A DNA stretch of 64,000 bases from Myxococcales bacterium. GTDB taxonomy: Bacteria; Myxococcota_A; Polyangia; Polyangiales; Ga0077539. A program made the position numbers and the translations under genes. The notes below the pieces were generated by a model that ran no database searches, was not told the origin of the DNA, and saw only the letters and a program-made list of their open reading frames with translations. Shown here one piece after another: positions 25,765 to 34,637 of this stretch. Numbering within the stretch: the stretch's first letter is position 1; each line of letters starts with the position of its first letter. The DNA is taken from the NCBI GenBank assembly GCA_016793325.1, contig JAEUKI010000021.1, forward strand, positions 1 to 64,000, in the 5' to 3' direction.

Positions 25765-27672
25765 ATGGCTCGATTCGAATCGAAACGTCTGTGGTTGTCC
25801 GTGGGGTGGGTCTTGCTCGGGTGCGGGCAACCGACGCCGGGACCGCAGCTCCCGAGCGTCGCGTCGTCCGTCACGCGGCCAGCGGCCTGCGAAGGCGCGA
25901 TCGTCGCCAGCGATACGCTGGACATCAACCTCTCGCTGCCGCGCTTGCGCGGAGCCGTGACGGTCAACGGTCAGCCGCTCGCTGCACTGTCGAGCGGGGC
26001 GTCGCGCGGGTCGCTGGTGTTCTTCGATGTCGAGCGCGGAGCGAGCTTGCGGCTCGATCTCGGACGCACGAGCAACGGCGCGTTCGACATGCTGATCGCG
26101 CGCGGGACCTACCAAGTGTGGTTCTCACCCAGCGGCTGCTACCAAAACGCCACGGTGCCGTGTACGCCTGCGCTCCTCGAGCGCGAGCTCCGCGTCGAGA
26201 GCGACGCCACTCGCACGTTCAACATCGAAGCGGTGCGGCTCACGCTCGCGATGACCATCGATGGCGTGCCTTCGACCGAGGGTCGCGCTGGGTTTGTGCT
26301 CGCCAATGAGTACGGCTCGACGTTGGTCGTCAGCGCTCCGAGCGAGCCGGCGACGTACTTGGTGACGAGAGGTACGTACAAGTTCGTCTACAAGCCCTAC
26401 GGATCGACGACGGTGTGCCGCGACGCGAGCGGACCGTCTCCCTGCAACGCCGCGATCGTTCGAGAAGGGATCGCCGTCGATCGTGATCTGTCGCTCGCGA
26501 TCGACGTACCGACGACCGTGCTCACGTTGACGGCGACGTCGGACACGGCTCCAGCGCCGATCGACGCCACGAGCGGCGGGAGCTTGTCGCTACAAAGCGG
26601 TTCGCTCGATCCGACGGTGGTGACTTCGCTCGGCACGGGCAGCGCTTCGAACGTCGCGACGATTCGCGTGGTCCGGGGCCGCTACGACGTCGCGTGGGAG
26701 CGCCGCGAGGGCGTGAACTGCGCTGCGGATTCGGTGGTTCCGTGCAACAGCGGGCGCTTCGCGACCCTCGATGTCCGCGGCGCGACACAATCCGAGACGG
26801 TGACGATGAACACCGTCGCGGCGCGCGGGGCGGTGACGATCAATAGCAGTCCCGTGCTGATCCCCTCGGCGACGACCGCGCCTCGGGTGTTCGCCATCGA
26901 CGTCGCGCGAAAGCAAGTCTTCCCGACGACGGTGGGCGCCGACGGCCGCTATTCGCTTCGCTTGCTTCGTGGGTCGCGGGTCGGCGTCGGGTACGAGTCG
27001 TCGAGCTCGCAATGCTCGTCCTCGACCGGCCCCGTCGGGACCGGCGTCTTCTGCGGCGTCGCAGAGCTCTCGCCCACCACAACGTTCGACAGCGATCGAA
27101 CGTTGGACGCTGCGCTGACTGGTCACCAGATCGAGCTCGCGATCTCGATCGATGGAGCGCCGCGCCCGCCCAGCCTCTCGCCGTCGCAAGTGCAAATGCA
27201 GCTCATACCGGAGCGGATCGGCAGCTTCGTGGGCATCGATCCGAACACCAGGTTCGTCACGCTGATCGACGGGTCCTATCGCCTCGCGATCGGAACGATC
27301 CTCTTCGCGTGCGCCGAGAGCAGAGGACTTCCCTGCGGGCTCAACGTCGTGCCTTCGCCGATCGACGTTCGCGCGGACGTCGCGGTGCCGATCGAGATTC
27401 GCACGAGGAGACTGACGGGCACCGTCCTGATCAACGGCGCCGCGCCGACCGCCGCAGGGCTCACGACGGCCGCGTTCGTCGGCTTCTTCGGCGCGTCTGC
27501 GAGCGCGACCGTCGTGCCGTACGGAAACTCAACGCCGATGGTCTACGAGGCTCGCATGATCGACTCGCCGTTCGTCGGCTTCGTCACGACCGCTGCCCCG
27601 TGCTCGATCGACGAACCCGTACAGGGATCGCGCGTCTGCGGGACGGTGTTCTTCCTCGGGTGCGGGCGCTGA
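25765..27672 (+). CDS. Large repetitive lipoprotein with tandem beta domains
   Basis: The product is 635 residues with a lipoprotein signal (LWLSVGWVLLGCG, Cys near 20). The rest is about six units of roughly 90-100 residues. Each starts with a strand of the form LRGAVTVNGQPL, LTLAMTIDGVPS, ARGAVTINSSPV, IELAISIDGAPR or LTGTVLINGAAP and ends with a Cys-flanked stretch such as YKFVYKPYGSTTVC or YQVWFSPSGCYQN. The pattern is that of carboxypeptidase-regulatory-like or similar Ig-type repeats. It is probably a rod-like surface protein. The family is not recognised. Confidence 0.75.
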   Translation: MARFESKRLWLSVGWVLLGCGQPTPGPQLPSVASSVTRPAACEGAIVASDTLDINLSLPRLRGAVTVNGQPLAALSSGASRGSLVFFDVERGASLRLDLGRTSNGAFDMLIARGTYQVWFSPSGCYQNATVPCTPALLERELRVESDATRTFNIEAVRLTLAMTIDGVPSTEGRAGFVLANEYGSTLVVSAPSEPATYLVTRGTYKFVYKPYGSTTVCRDASGPSPCNAAIVREGIAVDRDLSLAIDVPTTVLTLTATSDTAPAPIDATSGGSLSLQSGSLDPTVVTSLGTGSASNVATIRVVRGRYDVAWERREGVNCAADSVVPCNSGRFATLDVRGATQSETVTMNTVAARGAVTINSSPVLIPSATTAPRVFAIDVARKQVFPTTVGADGRYSLRLLRGSRVGVGYESSSSQCSSSTGPVGTGVFCGVAELSPTTTFDSDRTLDAALTGHQIELAISIDGAPRPPSLSPSQVQMQLIPERIGSFVGIDPNTRFVTLIDGSYRLAIGTILFACAESRGLPCGLNVVPSPIDVRADVAVPIEIRTRRLTGTVLINGAAPTAAGLTTAAFVGFFGASASATVVPYGNSTPMVYEARMIDSPFVGFVTTAAPCSIDEPVQGSRVCGTVFFLGCGR

Positions 27673-27802
27673 GGCAATCGTTCGCCCATTCGCGCCCGCG
27701 TGGCCGCGTTCGTCCTCGGCTCCGTCCGGCGCTCTCCGAAGTGCGCTCGTGTGCCCCGTGCGCCAGCGCTTGCCCTTCGGGGGCACCAAGCCCTCCGCAC
27801 GC

Positions 27803-29440
27803 TCACTCTCGCTCGACGCTCACCTCGCGCGGCGCGATCGCTCGCCCATCGACCCATAGCGCGACCCTCACGCGCTCGGCGCTCGTTGGAATCGACGCTC
27901 TCACTTCGCGACGCCCCGCGGGCGCGGGCAGATACAGCACGGCGCCGTTGTAAGCCGCGGGCGCGCTTCCGCTGGAGATTCCCAAGCGAAATCGATAAGC
28001 GCCCGCGCGCGTGCGCGTGGCTTCGACGGGCTCGATCGCGAGGCGCACCGCGCCGCGGAGGTCTCGGTACGCTCGCGGCATCGCGCCGGGCCTCGGCCGC
28101 AATTGCCGCGTGTCTTCGTCGTTCTCGAATCGAAACGCCCCGCTCTGCGCCACCGGCGTCTGCGTGACAACGCCCGGCTCGAGCTCGAGCGAGACGCGCA
28201 CCTCGACGCGGTCTCGTCCGTCGCGGCGCGCGGTCGCGGCGGTCACCGTCGCGCGGGCGCGGTTGAATACCGGTGCTCCATCGGCGTTTACAATGAGCAT
28301 CTGATCGCGGGCGCACGGCGTTCGCGCTGCGCTGTCTGCGCCGTCGAGCGTGCTGCACGCGCCGCACGCGCAGCCGTCGCACACCGGAAGATCCCCGTCG
28401 TCCTCGCGTCCGGCGCGGCTGCGCAGCCACTGATCGAGCGTGAGCTCCGTCGGCGTTCCGACGCCCGAGTGCGCGCGGGCCGCGGCGAACGCAGCCGCGA
28501 GCTCGGGCCCGACGTACCGAAGGTGCCAGGGCTCGTGGTTGTAGCCCGTGCGCGGATCGATGCCCGAGCCCCCGCGGATCGCGCACGCGCTCTCGCCCTC
28601 GCGCTGATCGACGAACATCGGATAGGGCAAGACGAACCCGTACTCCTCCGCGTGCGAAGCGAGCCAGCGCCCTCCGGTGCTGCAGCCGAAGTCCGCGCTG
28701 AGCCCGCGACCGTCCGCGCGCCACGCGGCGGTCAAGAGATCGAGCGTCGTTCCGAGCTGGTGCTGGCTGTGACCGGGGAGCGCCGAGCCCGTGACCGCGC
28801 GGCAGAACCCGCGACCGTCGTCGTAGGCCCAATTGCCGAACACCATGCACTGCACCGAGTACGAGCGAAAACTCGAGTGAACGTAGCCCCCGACGCGGTC
28901 GCGCCGCATCGCCGCGAGCATCGTCACGAGCGCGCGCGCCGCGTCGCGACGGAGGCACTGCGCCCCTCGCACCACGCACTCGCGCGCCGTGATCGGCGCG
29001 AGCGAGGGAACCTCCACGAGGTCCGACGGCGCATAGCCCGCGGGCAGCGCCGACGCAGCTCCGCGCGACACGACAACGTCGAGCGCGTCTCCGTCGATCG
29101 ACGCCGAACGCTGCACGTCGTCGCGGGACAAGAACTTTCCATCACGATCGGGCCGGGTGAGGGCGGCGCACGTCGCGCCGCCGTTGCTCGCGATCGAGCG
29201 CACGGTCCCAGGCTCGCTCGCCGTCGTTTGCGGCTGCGAGGCGAGAACCGCTCGCGTCGCGGCTTGCGGTCGCGCGCTCGTCGAAGCGACGCGCTGGGGC
29301 GACGCCAACGCCAGCGCGCCCGTTCGATGCGGCGACGGGGCGCGTCCGCCGAGCGACGACAGTCCCCACGCGATCACCAACGCGCGAACGGAGCGCGCGC
29401 CGATCGACGGACGGCGATGCGAAATCGAGCGATGTGCCAT
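27803..29440 (-). CDS. VanY-type (M15B) D-Ala-D-Ala carboxypeptidase with C-terminal domain
   Basis: From the ATG at 29440 the product is 545 residues. After a hydrophobic N-terminal segment (SVRALVIAWGLSSL) the M15 peptidase domain occupies about 150-320. Its zinc site is visible in SQHQLGTTLDL (Ser225, His227, Asp234) and EPWHLRY (Glu303, His306). This family trims peptidoglycan stem peptides. A linker with several Cys (about 340-370) leads to a beta domain (about 390-545). It is more likely a wall-remodelling enzyme than a resistance determinant, since no vanH/A/X-like genes are nearby. A copy of GCGCATGCAACGAG lies 77 bp upstream. Confidence 0.85.
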   Translation of the reverse strand: MAHRSISHRRPSIGARSVRALVIAWGLSSLGGRAPSPHRTGALALASPQRVASTSARPQAATRAVLASQPQTTASEPGTVRSIASNGGATCAALTRPDRDGKFLSRDDVQRSASIDGDALDVVVSRGAASALPAGYAPSDLVEVPSLAPITARECVVRGAQCLRRDAARALVTMLAAMRRDRVGGYVHSSFRSYSVQCMVFGNWAYDDGRGFCRAVTGSALPGHSQHQLGTTLDLLTAAWRADGRGLSADFGCSTGGRWLASHAEEYGFVLPYPMFVDQREGESACAIRGGSGIDPRTGYNHEPWHLRYVGPELAAAFAAARAHSGVGTPTELTLDQWLRSRAGREDDGDLPVCDGCACGACSTLDGADSAARTPCARDQMLIVNADGAPVFNRARATVTAATARRDGRDRVEVRVSLELEPGVVTQTPVAQSGAFRFENDEDTRQLRPRPGAMPRAYRDLRGAVRLAIEPVEATRTRAGAYRFRLGISSGSAPAAYNGAVLYLPAPAGRREVRASIPTSAERVRVALWVDGRAIAPREVSVERE

Positions 29441-29535
29441 GGCGCGGCGCGAGCCTCCGATCGCTGCGATGCCACGGAGCGCGCGCGCTCCGCGAGTTTT
29501 CGGCGAAGCGTGCGCCGCGCATGCAACGAGCGCCG

Positions 29536-29581
29536 CCCGCTGCTTCTCGCCCGCTGCGCCCGCTGCTTCTCGCTCGCTGCG
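29536..29581. repeat. Two tandem copies of a 23-bp repeat
   Basis: The 23-bp unit that begins CCCGCTGCTTCTCGC is present at 29536-29558 and 29559-29581 with one mismatch. It lies between the VanY-type and DegP-like genes. No function can be assigned. Confidence 0.5.
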
Positions 29582-29600
29582 CCTCCCTATCCGCGCCCGC

Positions 29601-31109
29601 TCAATCGAGCACGAGCGGAACAAATCGCTGCTCGTCCCCGCGCCGCACGAGCAACGTGACGCGCCGATCACGCGAGGCTTCGTCCACGGCGTTGAGCGAC
29701 ATCGGCGCGGCGCCATCGACCCGAAGAATCACGTCGCCGCGACGGAGGCCCGCGTCGTCGGCGGCGCTCCCGGGGTCCACCGCGGCGATTCCGAGCGCGG
29801 GGTCCGTGATCCCCAAGCGCTGGAGCCACCGCGGATCGAGCGCCGCGAGCCGAAGTCCGTGCCCCTGTCGCCGCGGAGGAGCCACCGCGGTCGCGACGGC
29901 GTCCGCGACCTCGGGAGCGCCCGGCCTCGGCGCGGTCGTGACCGCGAGCTGAAGCGTCTGTGCGCCGCGCTGCACGCTGAGCGTGATGCGTTCGCCAGGC
30001 GCTTTGCAGGTGATCACGCGAATGAGCGCGTCGCCGTCGGTCACGGGCGCTTGATCGATGGACGTCACGACGTCGCCGACGCGAAGCCCCGCGCGGTCCG
30101 CGGGAGCGCCGCGACCGATGGTGTTGACCAGGGCTCCGCGCGTTCCGGACAAGCGGAGGGACTCGGCGAGCGCGGGCGAGATGTCTTGCACGCCAACGCC
30201 AATCCAACCGCGAGAGACGCGCCCGGTGCGCAGCACTTGATCGACGACGAACTGCGCGATGCGCGAGGACACGGCGAAGCCGATCCCTGTGTTTCGCCCG
30301 GCGATCATCGTGTTGATCCCGAGCACTTCGCCGCGGAGATTGACGAGCGGCCCGCCCGAGTTGCCCGGGTTGATGCTCGCGTCCGTCTGCAAATAGTCTT
30401 CGACGTCGTTGATCCCGAGGTGCGTTCGCCCCGTGGCCGAGAGGATCCCGTGCGTGACCGTGGCCTCGAGTCCGAGCGGAGCTCCCACCGCGAGCACCCA
30501 CTCGCCCGGCCGCGCGCGATCGCTGTCGCCGAGCCTCGCGAGCGGAAGTCCTCGCGCGTCGACCTTCACGAGCGCGAGGTCCGTCGCGCGATCGACGCCG
30601 AGCACGCGCCCGCGCAGCACCCGCCCGTCGCGAAGGTGAACGTTGATGCGCCGAGCGCGCTCGACCACGTGGTAGTTGGTCAGGATCACGCCGTCCTCGC
30701 GGACGATCACGCCCGAGCCCGAGCCGCGAACGATCGGCGCCGCCCGCCCGCCCTCCGCGCCCGGTCCGAAGAAGAACCCGAACCCCATCGCGTCGGGAAC
30801 CTCCGCCTCGCTCTCGACGTGCACGGACACCACGCTCGGGAGCGTTCGCGCCGCGACGTCGGCGAACGCGCGACCGAGCTCGCTGGCGGCCTGCACCGAG
30901 GCGTCCGGCGCGCGCTCGGGCGCGACCGTCGCCGTATTCGAAGCGCCGTTCGACGGCGTGTTCGCGCCAGCGCGGATGGCGACCGGCGCGCTCTGGGCGC
31001 TCGCGCTCGCGGGCACCAAGCTCGCAGCGACGGCAACGATCGGAAAAATGCCTGCGGAAGCGCGATGGCGGGGGGTAGAACGGCGTCGTCCTGGCGCTTT
31101 GTCGGTCAT
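29601..31109 (-). CDS. DegP/HtrA-like periplasmic serine protease with two PDZ domains
   Basis: The product is 502 residues with a signal peptide ending near ASASAQS (about 40). The trypsin-like domain shows the triad His147 (TNYHVVE), Asp177 (ATDLALVKV) and Ser251 (GNSGGPLV). The first PDZ domain starts near 300 (RGWIGVGVQDISP) and the second near 420 (WLQRLGITDPALGIAAVDPGS). These enzymes degrade or refold misfolded envelope proteins, and the second PDZ usually controls oligomerisation. It is not close to a recognisable rpoE system in this window. The start at 31109 is the only one that includes a signal peptide. Confidence 0.93.
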   Translation of the reverse strand: MTDKAPGRRRSTPRHRASAGIFPIVAVAASLVPASASAQSAPVAIRAGANTPSNGASNTATVAPERAPDASVQAASELGRAFADVAARTLPSVVSVHVESEAEVPDAMGFGFFFGPGAEGGRAAPIVRGSGSGVIVREDGVILTNYHVVERARRINVHLRDGRVLRGRVLGVDRATDLALVKVDARGLPLARLGDSDRARPGEWVLAVGAPLGLEATVTHGILSATGRTHLGINDVEDYLQTDASINPGNSGGPLVNLRGEVLGINTMIAGRNTGIGFAVSSRIAQFVVDQVLRTGRVSRGWIGVGVQDISPALAESLRLSGTRGALVNTIGRGAPADRAGLRVGDVVTSIDQAPVTDGDALIRVITCKAPGERITLSVQRGAQTLQLAVTTAPRPGAPEVADAVATAVAPPRRQGHGLRLAALDPRWLQRLGITDPALGIAAVDPGSAADDAGLRRGDVILRVDGAAPMSLNAVDEASRDRRVTLLVRRGDEQRFVPLVLD

Positions 31110-31237
31110 GTCGAGAGCCTCTCGTGCTGCTCCAAACCGTCGGTCGGGGAGTGGCGATGGACGGGGAGGTTTCGGTCGAACAGTGTTGAACGTCGAACCG
31201 GGACCGTCGAGCCTTCATTGACGGTGGGGAAACCGCC

Positions 31238-31567
31238 ATGGCATACGCCGCGGTCATGCGAAGGTTTTTGTGCGCCATGATCGGCGGTGCGTTCGTCGTC
31301 GTGTCGGCCGCGGGCTGCGCGCGCGGGCCGTACGAGAGCGTGTTCGAAGACGGCGGACTCCGGCTCGAGTCGCGCGAGTTCAACACGGGCAACTCCGGCA
31401 ACGACGAGTGCCCGGGCGATTTGCTCGGATATGCGTCGCAGGGCGCTGCCTTCTGCGGCTCGTCCCCGCAGCAGTGCCGCCTGACGCCCGCGCCGGGCGG
31501 GCGCCCGATCCTCTGCTTCTGCGGGGGCACGGGGTCGATGGGTCGCCAAAACTGGTCCTGCCGCTGA
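31238..31567 (+). CDS. Small Cys-rich lipoprotein
   Basis: The product is 109 residues from the ATG at 31238; an ATG at 31256 (MRRFLCAM) gives a shorter n-region. The lipoprotein signal ends in VVSAAGC. The mature part has six cysteines (CPGDLLG, AAFCGSSPQQCRL, ILCFCGG, NWSC). It has its own start region, divergent from the DegP-like gene, and its TGA begins a 16-bp sequence that recurs at the end of the next gene. No family is recognised. Confidence 0.6.
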   Translation: MAYAAVMRRFLCAMIGGAFVVVSAAGCARGPYESVFEDGGLRLESREFNTGNSGNDECPGDLLGYASQGAAFCGSSPQQCRLTPAPGGRPILCFCGGTGSMGRQNWSCR

Positions 31568-31598
31568 TCGCAGCGCCGATCGCACCGGAGCGCTCACT

Positions 31599-32072
31599 GT
31601 GACCGAGACCGCGCCCAATCGCAGGGGAGACGTCGGCTACTGGCTCGTGAAGATCGAGCACGACGTCTACCCGTGGCGAAAGCTGGTCGAGGACAAAAAG
31701 ACCGTGTGGGACGGCGTTCGCAACTACACGGCGCGCAACAACCTTCGCGCGATGCGCGTCGGCGACCTCGTCCTCTACTACCACTCGGGCGGCGAAAAAG
31801 CGGTCGTCGGCGTCGCGCGCGTCTCGCGCGAGGCCTTCGAAGACCCTTCGGCCGAGGGCGAAGACTGGAGCGCGGTCGAGCTCGTTCCCCACTGTCCGCT
31901 CGTGAAGAGCGCGACGCTCGCAGAGCTGAAAAAGAGCGCAGTCCTCGCGAAGTTCATGCTGCTCCGCCAGCCTCGCCTCTCGGTGCTCGCCGTCACGCCC
32001 GCGGAGTTCGACGAAATCCTCTCGATCGGCAAGACTACGCTCCGTGATCGCAGCGCCGATTCGAGCTCGTAG
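31599..32072 (+). CDS. EVE-domain protein
   Basis: The GTG at 31599 starts a 157-residue protein that is essentially one EVE domain: GYWLVKIEHDVYPW, VWDGVRNYTARNNLRAMRVGDLVLYYHSG, VVGVARV and LVKSATLAELKKS are typical. EVE domains are PUA-like folds that bind modified bases in DNA or RNA and are found both in housekeeping and in modification-dependent restriction contexts. Alone it cannot be assigned to defence. Direct repeats of 16 bp flank it (31565 and 32045). Confidence 0.88.
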   Translation: MTETAPNRRGDVGYWLVKIEHDVYPWRKLVEDKKTVWDGVRNYTARNNLRAMRVGDLVLYYHSGGEKAVVGVARVSREAFEDPSAEGEDWSAVELVPHCPLVKSATLAELKKSAVLAKFMLLRQPRLSVLAVTPAEFDEILSIGKTTLRDRSADSSS

Positions 32073-32161
32073 GCCGCACGAACGACCACGCTTCGAGCGT
32101 TCGAACCTCGGCGAACTCGTGCGCCGTCCCTCGAGCCCGGCTCCGCGGGTGGGCTGAAGCC

Positions 32162-33193
32162 TTGCTGCGCGTCCTCCGTCTTCCTGCCCGACGCACGGGC
32201 GCCTCGCTCGTCCTCGCGAGCGCCCTCTGCGTCGCGCCGAACGCGCTCGCGCAGTCCGCCGACGCAGGCCTCCAGATGCCTCCGCCGCCGCCGGACGACC
32301 CGCAGCCGCGCACGATCACCGAGGACGCTGGAGCCCCCACCGCGGCCGCAGGCGAGGGTGACGCGAGCGCTCCCACGGACGCCGCTGCGACGCCATCGCC
32401 ATCGCCTTCGTCCGCGCAAGCTTCGACGCTCCCTCCACCGCCGCCCGGCGCGAGGCCGTCACCGGCCCGAGGCGCCCCGCTCGATCCCCGCGCCCGCCGT
32501 CGCGCCGCCGTCACGCTGCGACGGATCGAGGCCGTGATCCGTGATCAATCCGAGACTGACGCGAGCCAACGCAGGATGCTCGGCGTCTCGATGCTCATCG
32601 GCGGAGGCGTGTGCGCGCTCGCGGGCGTGATCCCCTTCGCTGCGCCGCCGCCCGGCGCGTCGACGGCCGCGACGATCATCACGGGCGCGAGCGCGTTGAC
32701 GCTGGGCGCGGTGATCGCCCTCGGCGGCGCGGTCACCTTCGCGACGCGCGGGTTCTGGGAAGAGCTCGACGAAGAGCTCCGCAACGACCCCGTGATGGAG
32801 CCCGAGCATCGCCTCAGCGCGCTCGTCTCCCGATGGAACACCCGCGTCGCGCGCGAGCGAAGCGCCCAGCGCGCAGGGGCGTTTCTCTTGATGGGCATCG
32901 GCGCCGTGAGCGCTGGGTTCGGCGTGGTCTCCTACGTCAACCCGTTGTTCGCGGGCGGGGTCGGCCTCGCGTTCTCCGCGCCGTTCTTCGCGATCGGGGC
33001 GCTGTACATCCCGCTCGGCGTCGCCGCGCTCTACCAGCGGACGCCCGCCGAGCGCGCGCTGCGCATCCTCCGCGCGTCGCACGGGAGCGCGCTCGACGTG
33101 CAGTCGCGCACGAGCGCGCCCCGAACGAGCGCCGTTCGCATCGCGGGCGTGGGGCTCACCCCGACGAGCCTCGTCGTCGCCGGCGCGTTTTGA
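32162..33193 (+). CDS. Secreted or anchored membrane protein of unknown function
   Basis: A TTG at 32162 begins a 343-residue product with a signal peptide (LVLASALCVAPNALAQS) and a Pro/Ala/Asp linker (about 35-105). Two pairs of transmembrane helices follow (about 140-195: MLIGGGVCALAGVIPFA and ITGASALTLGAVIALGGAVTFA; about 240-280: AFLLMGIGAVSAGFGVVSYV and VGLAFSAPFFAIGALYIPLG), separated by a charged segment. The fold is not recognised. It converges on the subtilase gene, with 6 bp between stops. Confidence 0.6.
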   Translation: MLRVLRLPARRTGASLVLASALCVAPNALAQSADAGLQMPPPPPDDPQPRTITEDAGAPTAAAGEGDASAPTDAAATPSPSPSSAQASTLPPPPPGARPSPARGAPLDPRARRRAAVTLRRIEAVIRDQSETDASQRRMLGVSMLIGGGVCALAGVIPFAAPPPGASTAATIITGASALTLGAVIALGGAVTFATRGFWEELDEELRNDPVMEPEHRLSALVSRWNTRVARERSAQRAGAFLLMGIGAVSAGFGVVSYVNPLFAGGVGLAFSAPFFAIGALYIPLGVAALYQRTPAERALRILRASHGSALDVQSRTSAPRTSAVRIAGVGLTPTSLVVAGAF

Positions 33194-33199
33194 ATTCAG

Positions 33200-34396
33200 T
33201 CACACTTTTTTCGCGCGCGCTCGGTCGACGGCGGCCTTCGGCTGAACGACGCCCCACCCCTGTCGATCGACGGCGACGTCGGGCATCCGCACGGCCGTGT
33301 CGATGAGGATCCGCTTGATCTGCATGGGCGTGAGCGAGGGGTTTACCTCGAGCATCTGCGCGACGATGGACGTGACGATCGGCGCGGCGAAGCTCGTCCC
33401 GTCCACGTGCTTGTAGTGTGCAGAAATCAACTTCTCGTTGCGGCGCTTGAGCGCGACGACGTTGCGCACGTGGTAGGGCTCGCGGTTGCGGCAGATGTCG
33501 AGCTCGGCGTCGACGCCTTGGTGCTCGTCGAGCAAGCGATAGAGCTGCTCGTCGTCCGCCGCCGCGAGCGCGTCGAGCATCGTGGCTTGCGCTGCGGTGG
33601 GCGTCCCCGGGAGGATCGGCGCCGCGACCCAAATCGCAGGCGCGATCACCTCGGGCTTCTGCAGGCCGTCGATCGTGGGCCCGAAGGACGAGTGGTACAT
33701 CCCGCGCGCGCCGGGCTGCGCGTTGTGGTTGTCGTCGAAGCCCCCCACCGAGAGCACCGCGGGCGACGAAGCCGGCGGGAGCACCGGCTGTGACGGAGAG
33801 TTTCCCGCGGCGCAGATCACGGTCATGCCCGCGCGCACGCACTCTTCGGCCGCCTGCGAGAGCGCGTCGCTGAGGTAGCTCGCCTCGTAGTCGCCGCCCG
33901 CGGAGATGTTCACAACGCGGATGTCGTACTTGCGATGGTGCGCGAGGACCCACTGCAGTCCCGCGCGGATGTCGTCGTGTCGCACGCGCGACATCGAGCC
34001 AACCTTCACGAGCACGAGGTCCGACTGGTGCGCGAGGCCCTTGAAGCGGCCGCCCGAGAGCGAGCCGTTTCCCGCGCACACGACGGAGGTCATCATCCCG
34101 TGCCACGAAGACGCGTCCGGCTCGGGAAGCGTGTTCTTCCACGTGCGATTGGACAGAACGTCGTTGTAGGCAATGATGCGATTGCGGGGCGTGATGAGGT
34201 CGGGGTGCGCGTGGAAGCCCGAGTCGAGAAAGGCGATCGTGACGCCCTTTCCCGAGAGGCGGTCGTCGGCCGAGAGGCGCTCGGCGGTGGGCAAAATGGG
34301 CGGCGTTCCCTCGGGGAGCGGCGCCAGCGCGGGCATCTTCGGCGGCGGGGGAAACGAAGATTTCTGCGGCGGTCTTTGCGTTCGTGGATGCGCCAT
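33200..34396 (-). CDS. Subtilisin-like serine protease without a signal peptide (S8 family)
   Basis: From the ATG at 34396 the product is 398 residues. The catalytic residues are Asp58 (AFLDSGFHAHPD), His99 (SWHGMMTS) and Ser335 (DGTSFAAPIV), with the oxyanion Asn in CAAGNSPS near 199. The N-terminus is polar and Pro-rich with no signal sequence, so it may act in the cytoplasm or leave by another route. An insertion of about 70 residues (about 260-330) separates the catalytic subdomains. A 74-bp inverted repeat lies upstream. It is divergent from the glutamine amidotransferase gene. Confidence 0.88.
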   Translation of the reverse strand: MAHPRTQRPPQKSSFPPPPKMPALAPLPEGTPPILPTAERLSADDRLSGKGVTIAFLDSGFHAHPDLITPRNRIIAYNDVLSNRTWKNTLPEPDASSWHGMMTSVVCAGNGSLSGGRFKGLAHQSDLVLVKVGSMSRVRHDDIRAGLQWVLAHHRKYDIRVVNISAGGDYEASYLSDALSQAAEECVRAGMTVICAAGNSPSQPVLPPASSPAVLSVGGFDDNHNAQPGARGMYHSSFGPTIDGLQKPEVIAPAIWVAAPILPGTPTAAQATMLDALAAADDEQLYRLLDEHQGVDAELDICRNREPYHVRNVVALKRRNEKLISAHYKHVDGTSFAAPIVTSIVAQMLEVNPSLTPMQIKRILIDTAVRMPDVAVDRQGWGVVQPKAAVDRARAKKV

Positions 34397-34417
34397 CGGT
34401 GCCCTATCGCGACGCCC

Positions 34418-34491
34418 CGTTGGAAGGACGACGCGCAAAGAGCCATCTCCTGGGCACGATCCCGAGAAACGCAGCCTGCGTATCGCCAACG
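34418..34491. repeat. 74-bp inverted-repeat element, copy 3
   Basis: CGTTGGAAGGAC (34418) and GCCAACGGAAGGC (ending about 34497) match the outer ends of the copies at 22.5 kb. The flanks TATCGCGACGC (before) and CCGAGCGGCTCT (after) are also shared. The interior has diverged to CGCGCAAAG and CTGCGTATC, with the stem only partly conserved. It sits between divergent protease and amidotransferase genes. Confidence 0.75.
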
Positions 34492-34637
34492 GAAGGCCGA
34501 GCGGCTCTGCGAGCCCTCGCGCCGCCAGAGGATGCGCGGGAGCACGCGCGCGCACAACAATTTCGCGGGAGCATTGCAAACGTGAAAGCCGCGGAAAACG
34601 TGCGTTCGCGCGCGATTCGGGTATCGTGCTCGCACCG

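Noticed and set aside
27803-29440. Glycopeptide resistance role for the VanY-type peptidase
   Set aside because: No ligase, dehydrogenase or two-component genes of a van cluster are adjacent. Wall remodelling is the simpler reading.
34173-34637. N-terminal extension of the amidotransferase frame
   Set aside because: It runs across the divergent promoter region and the 74-bp repeat. The ATG at 34638 begins just before the first conserved strand.
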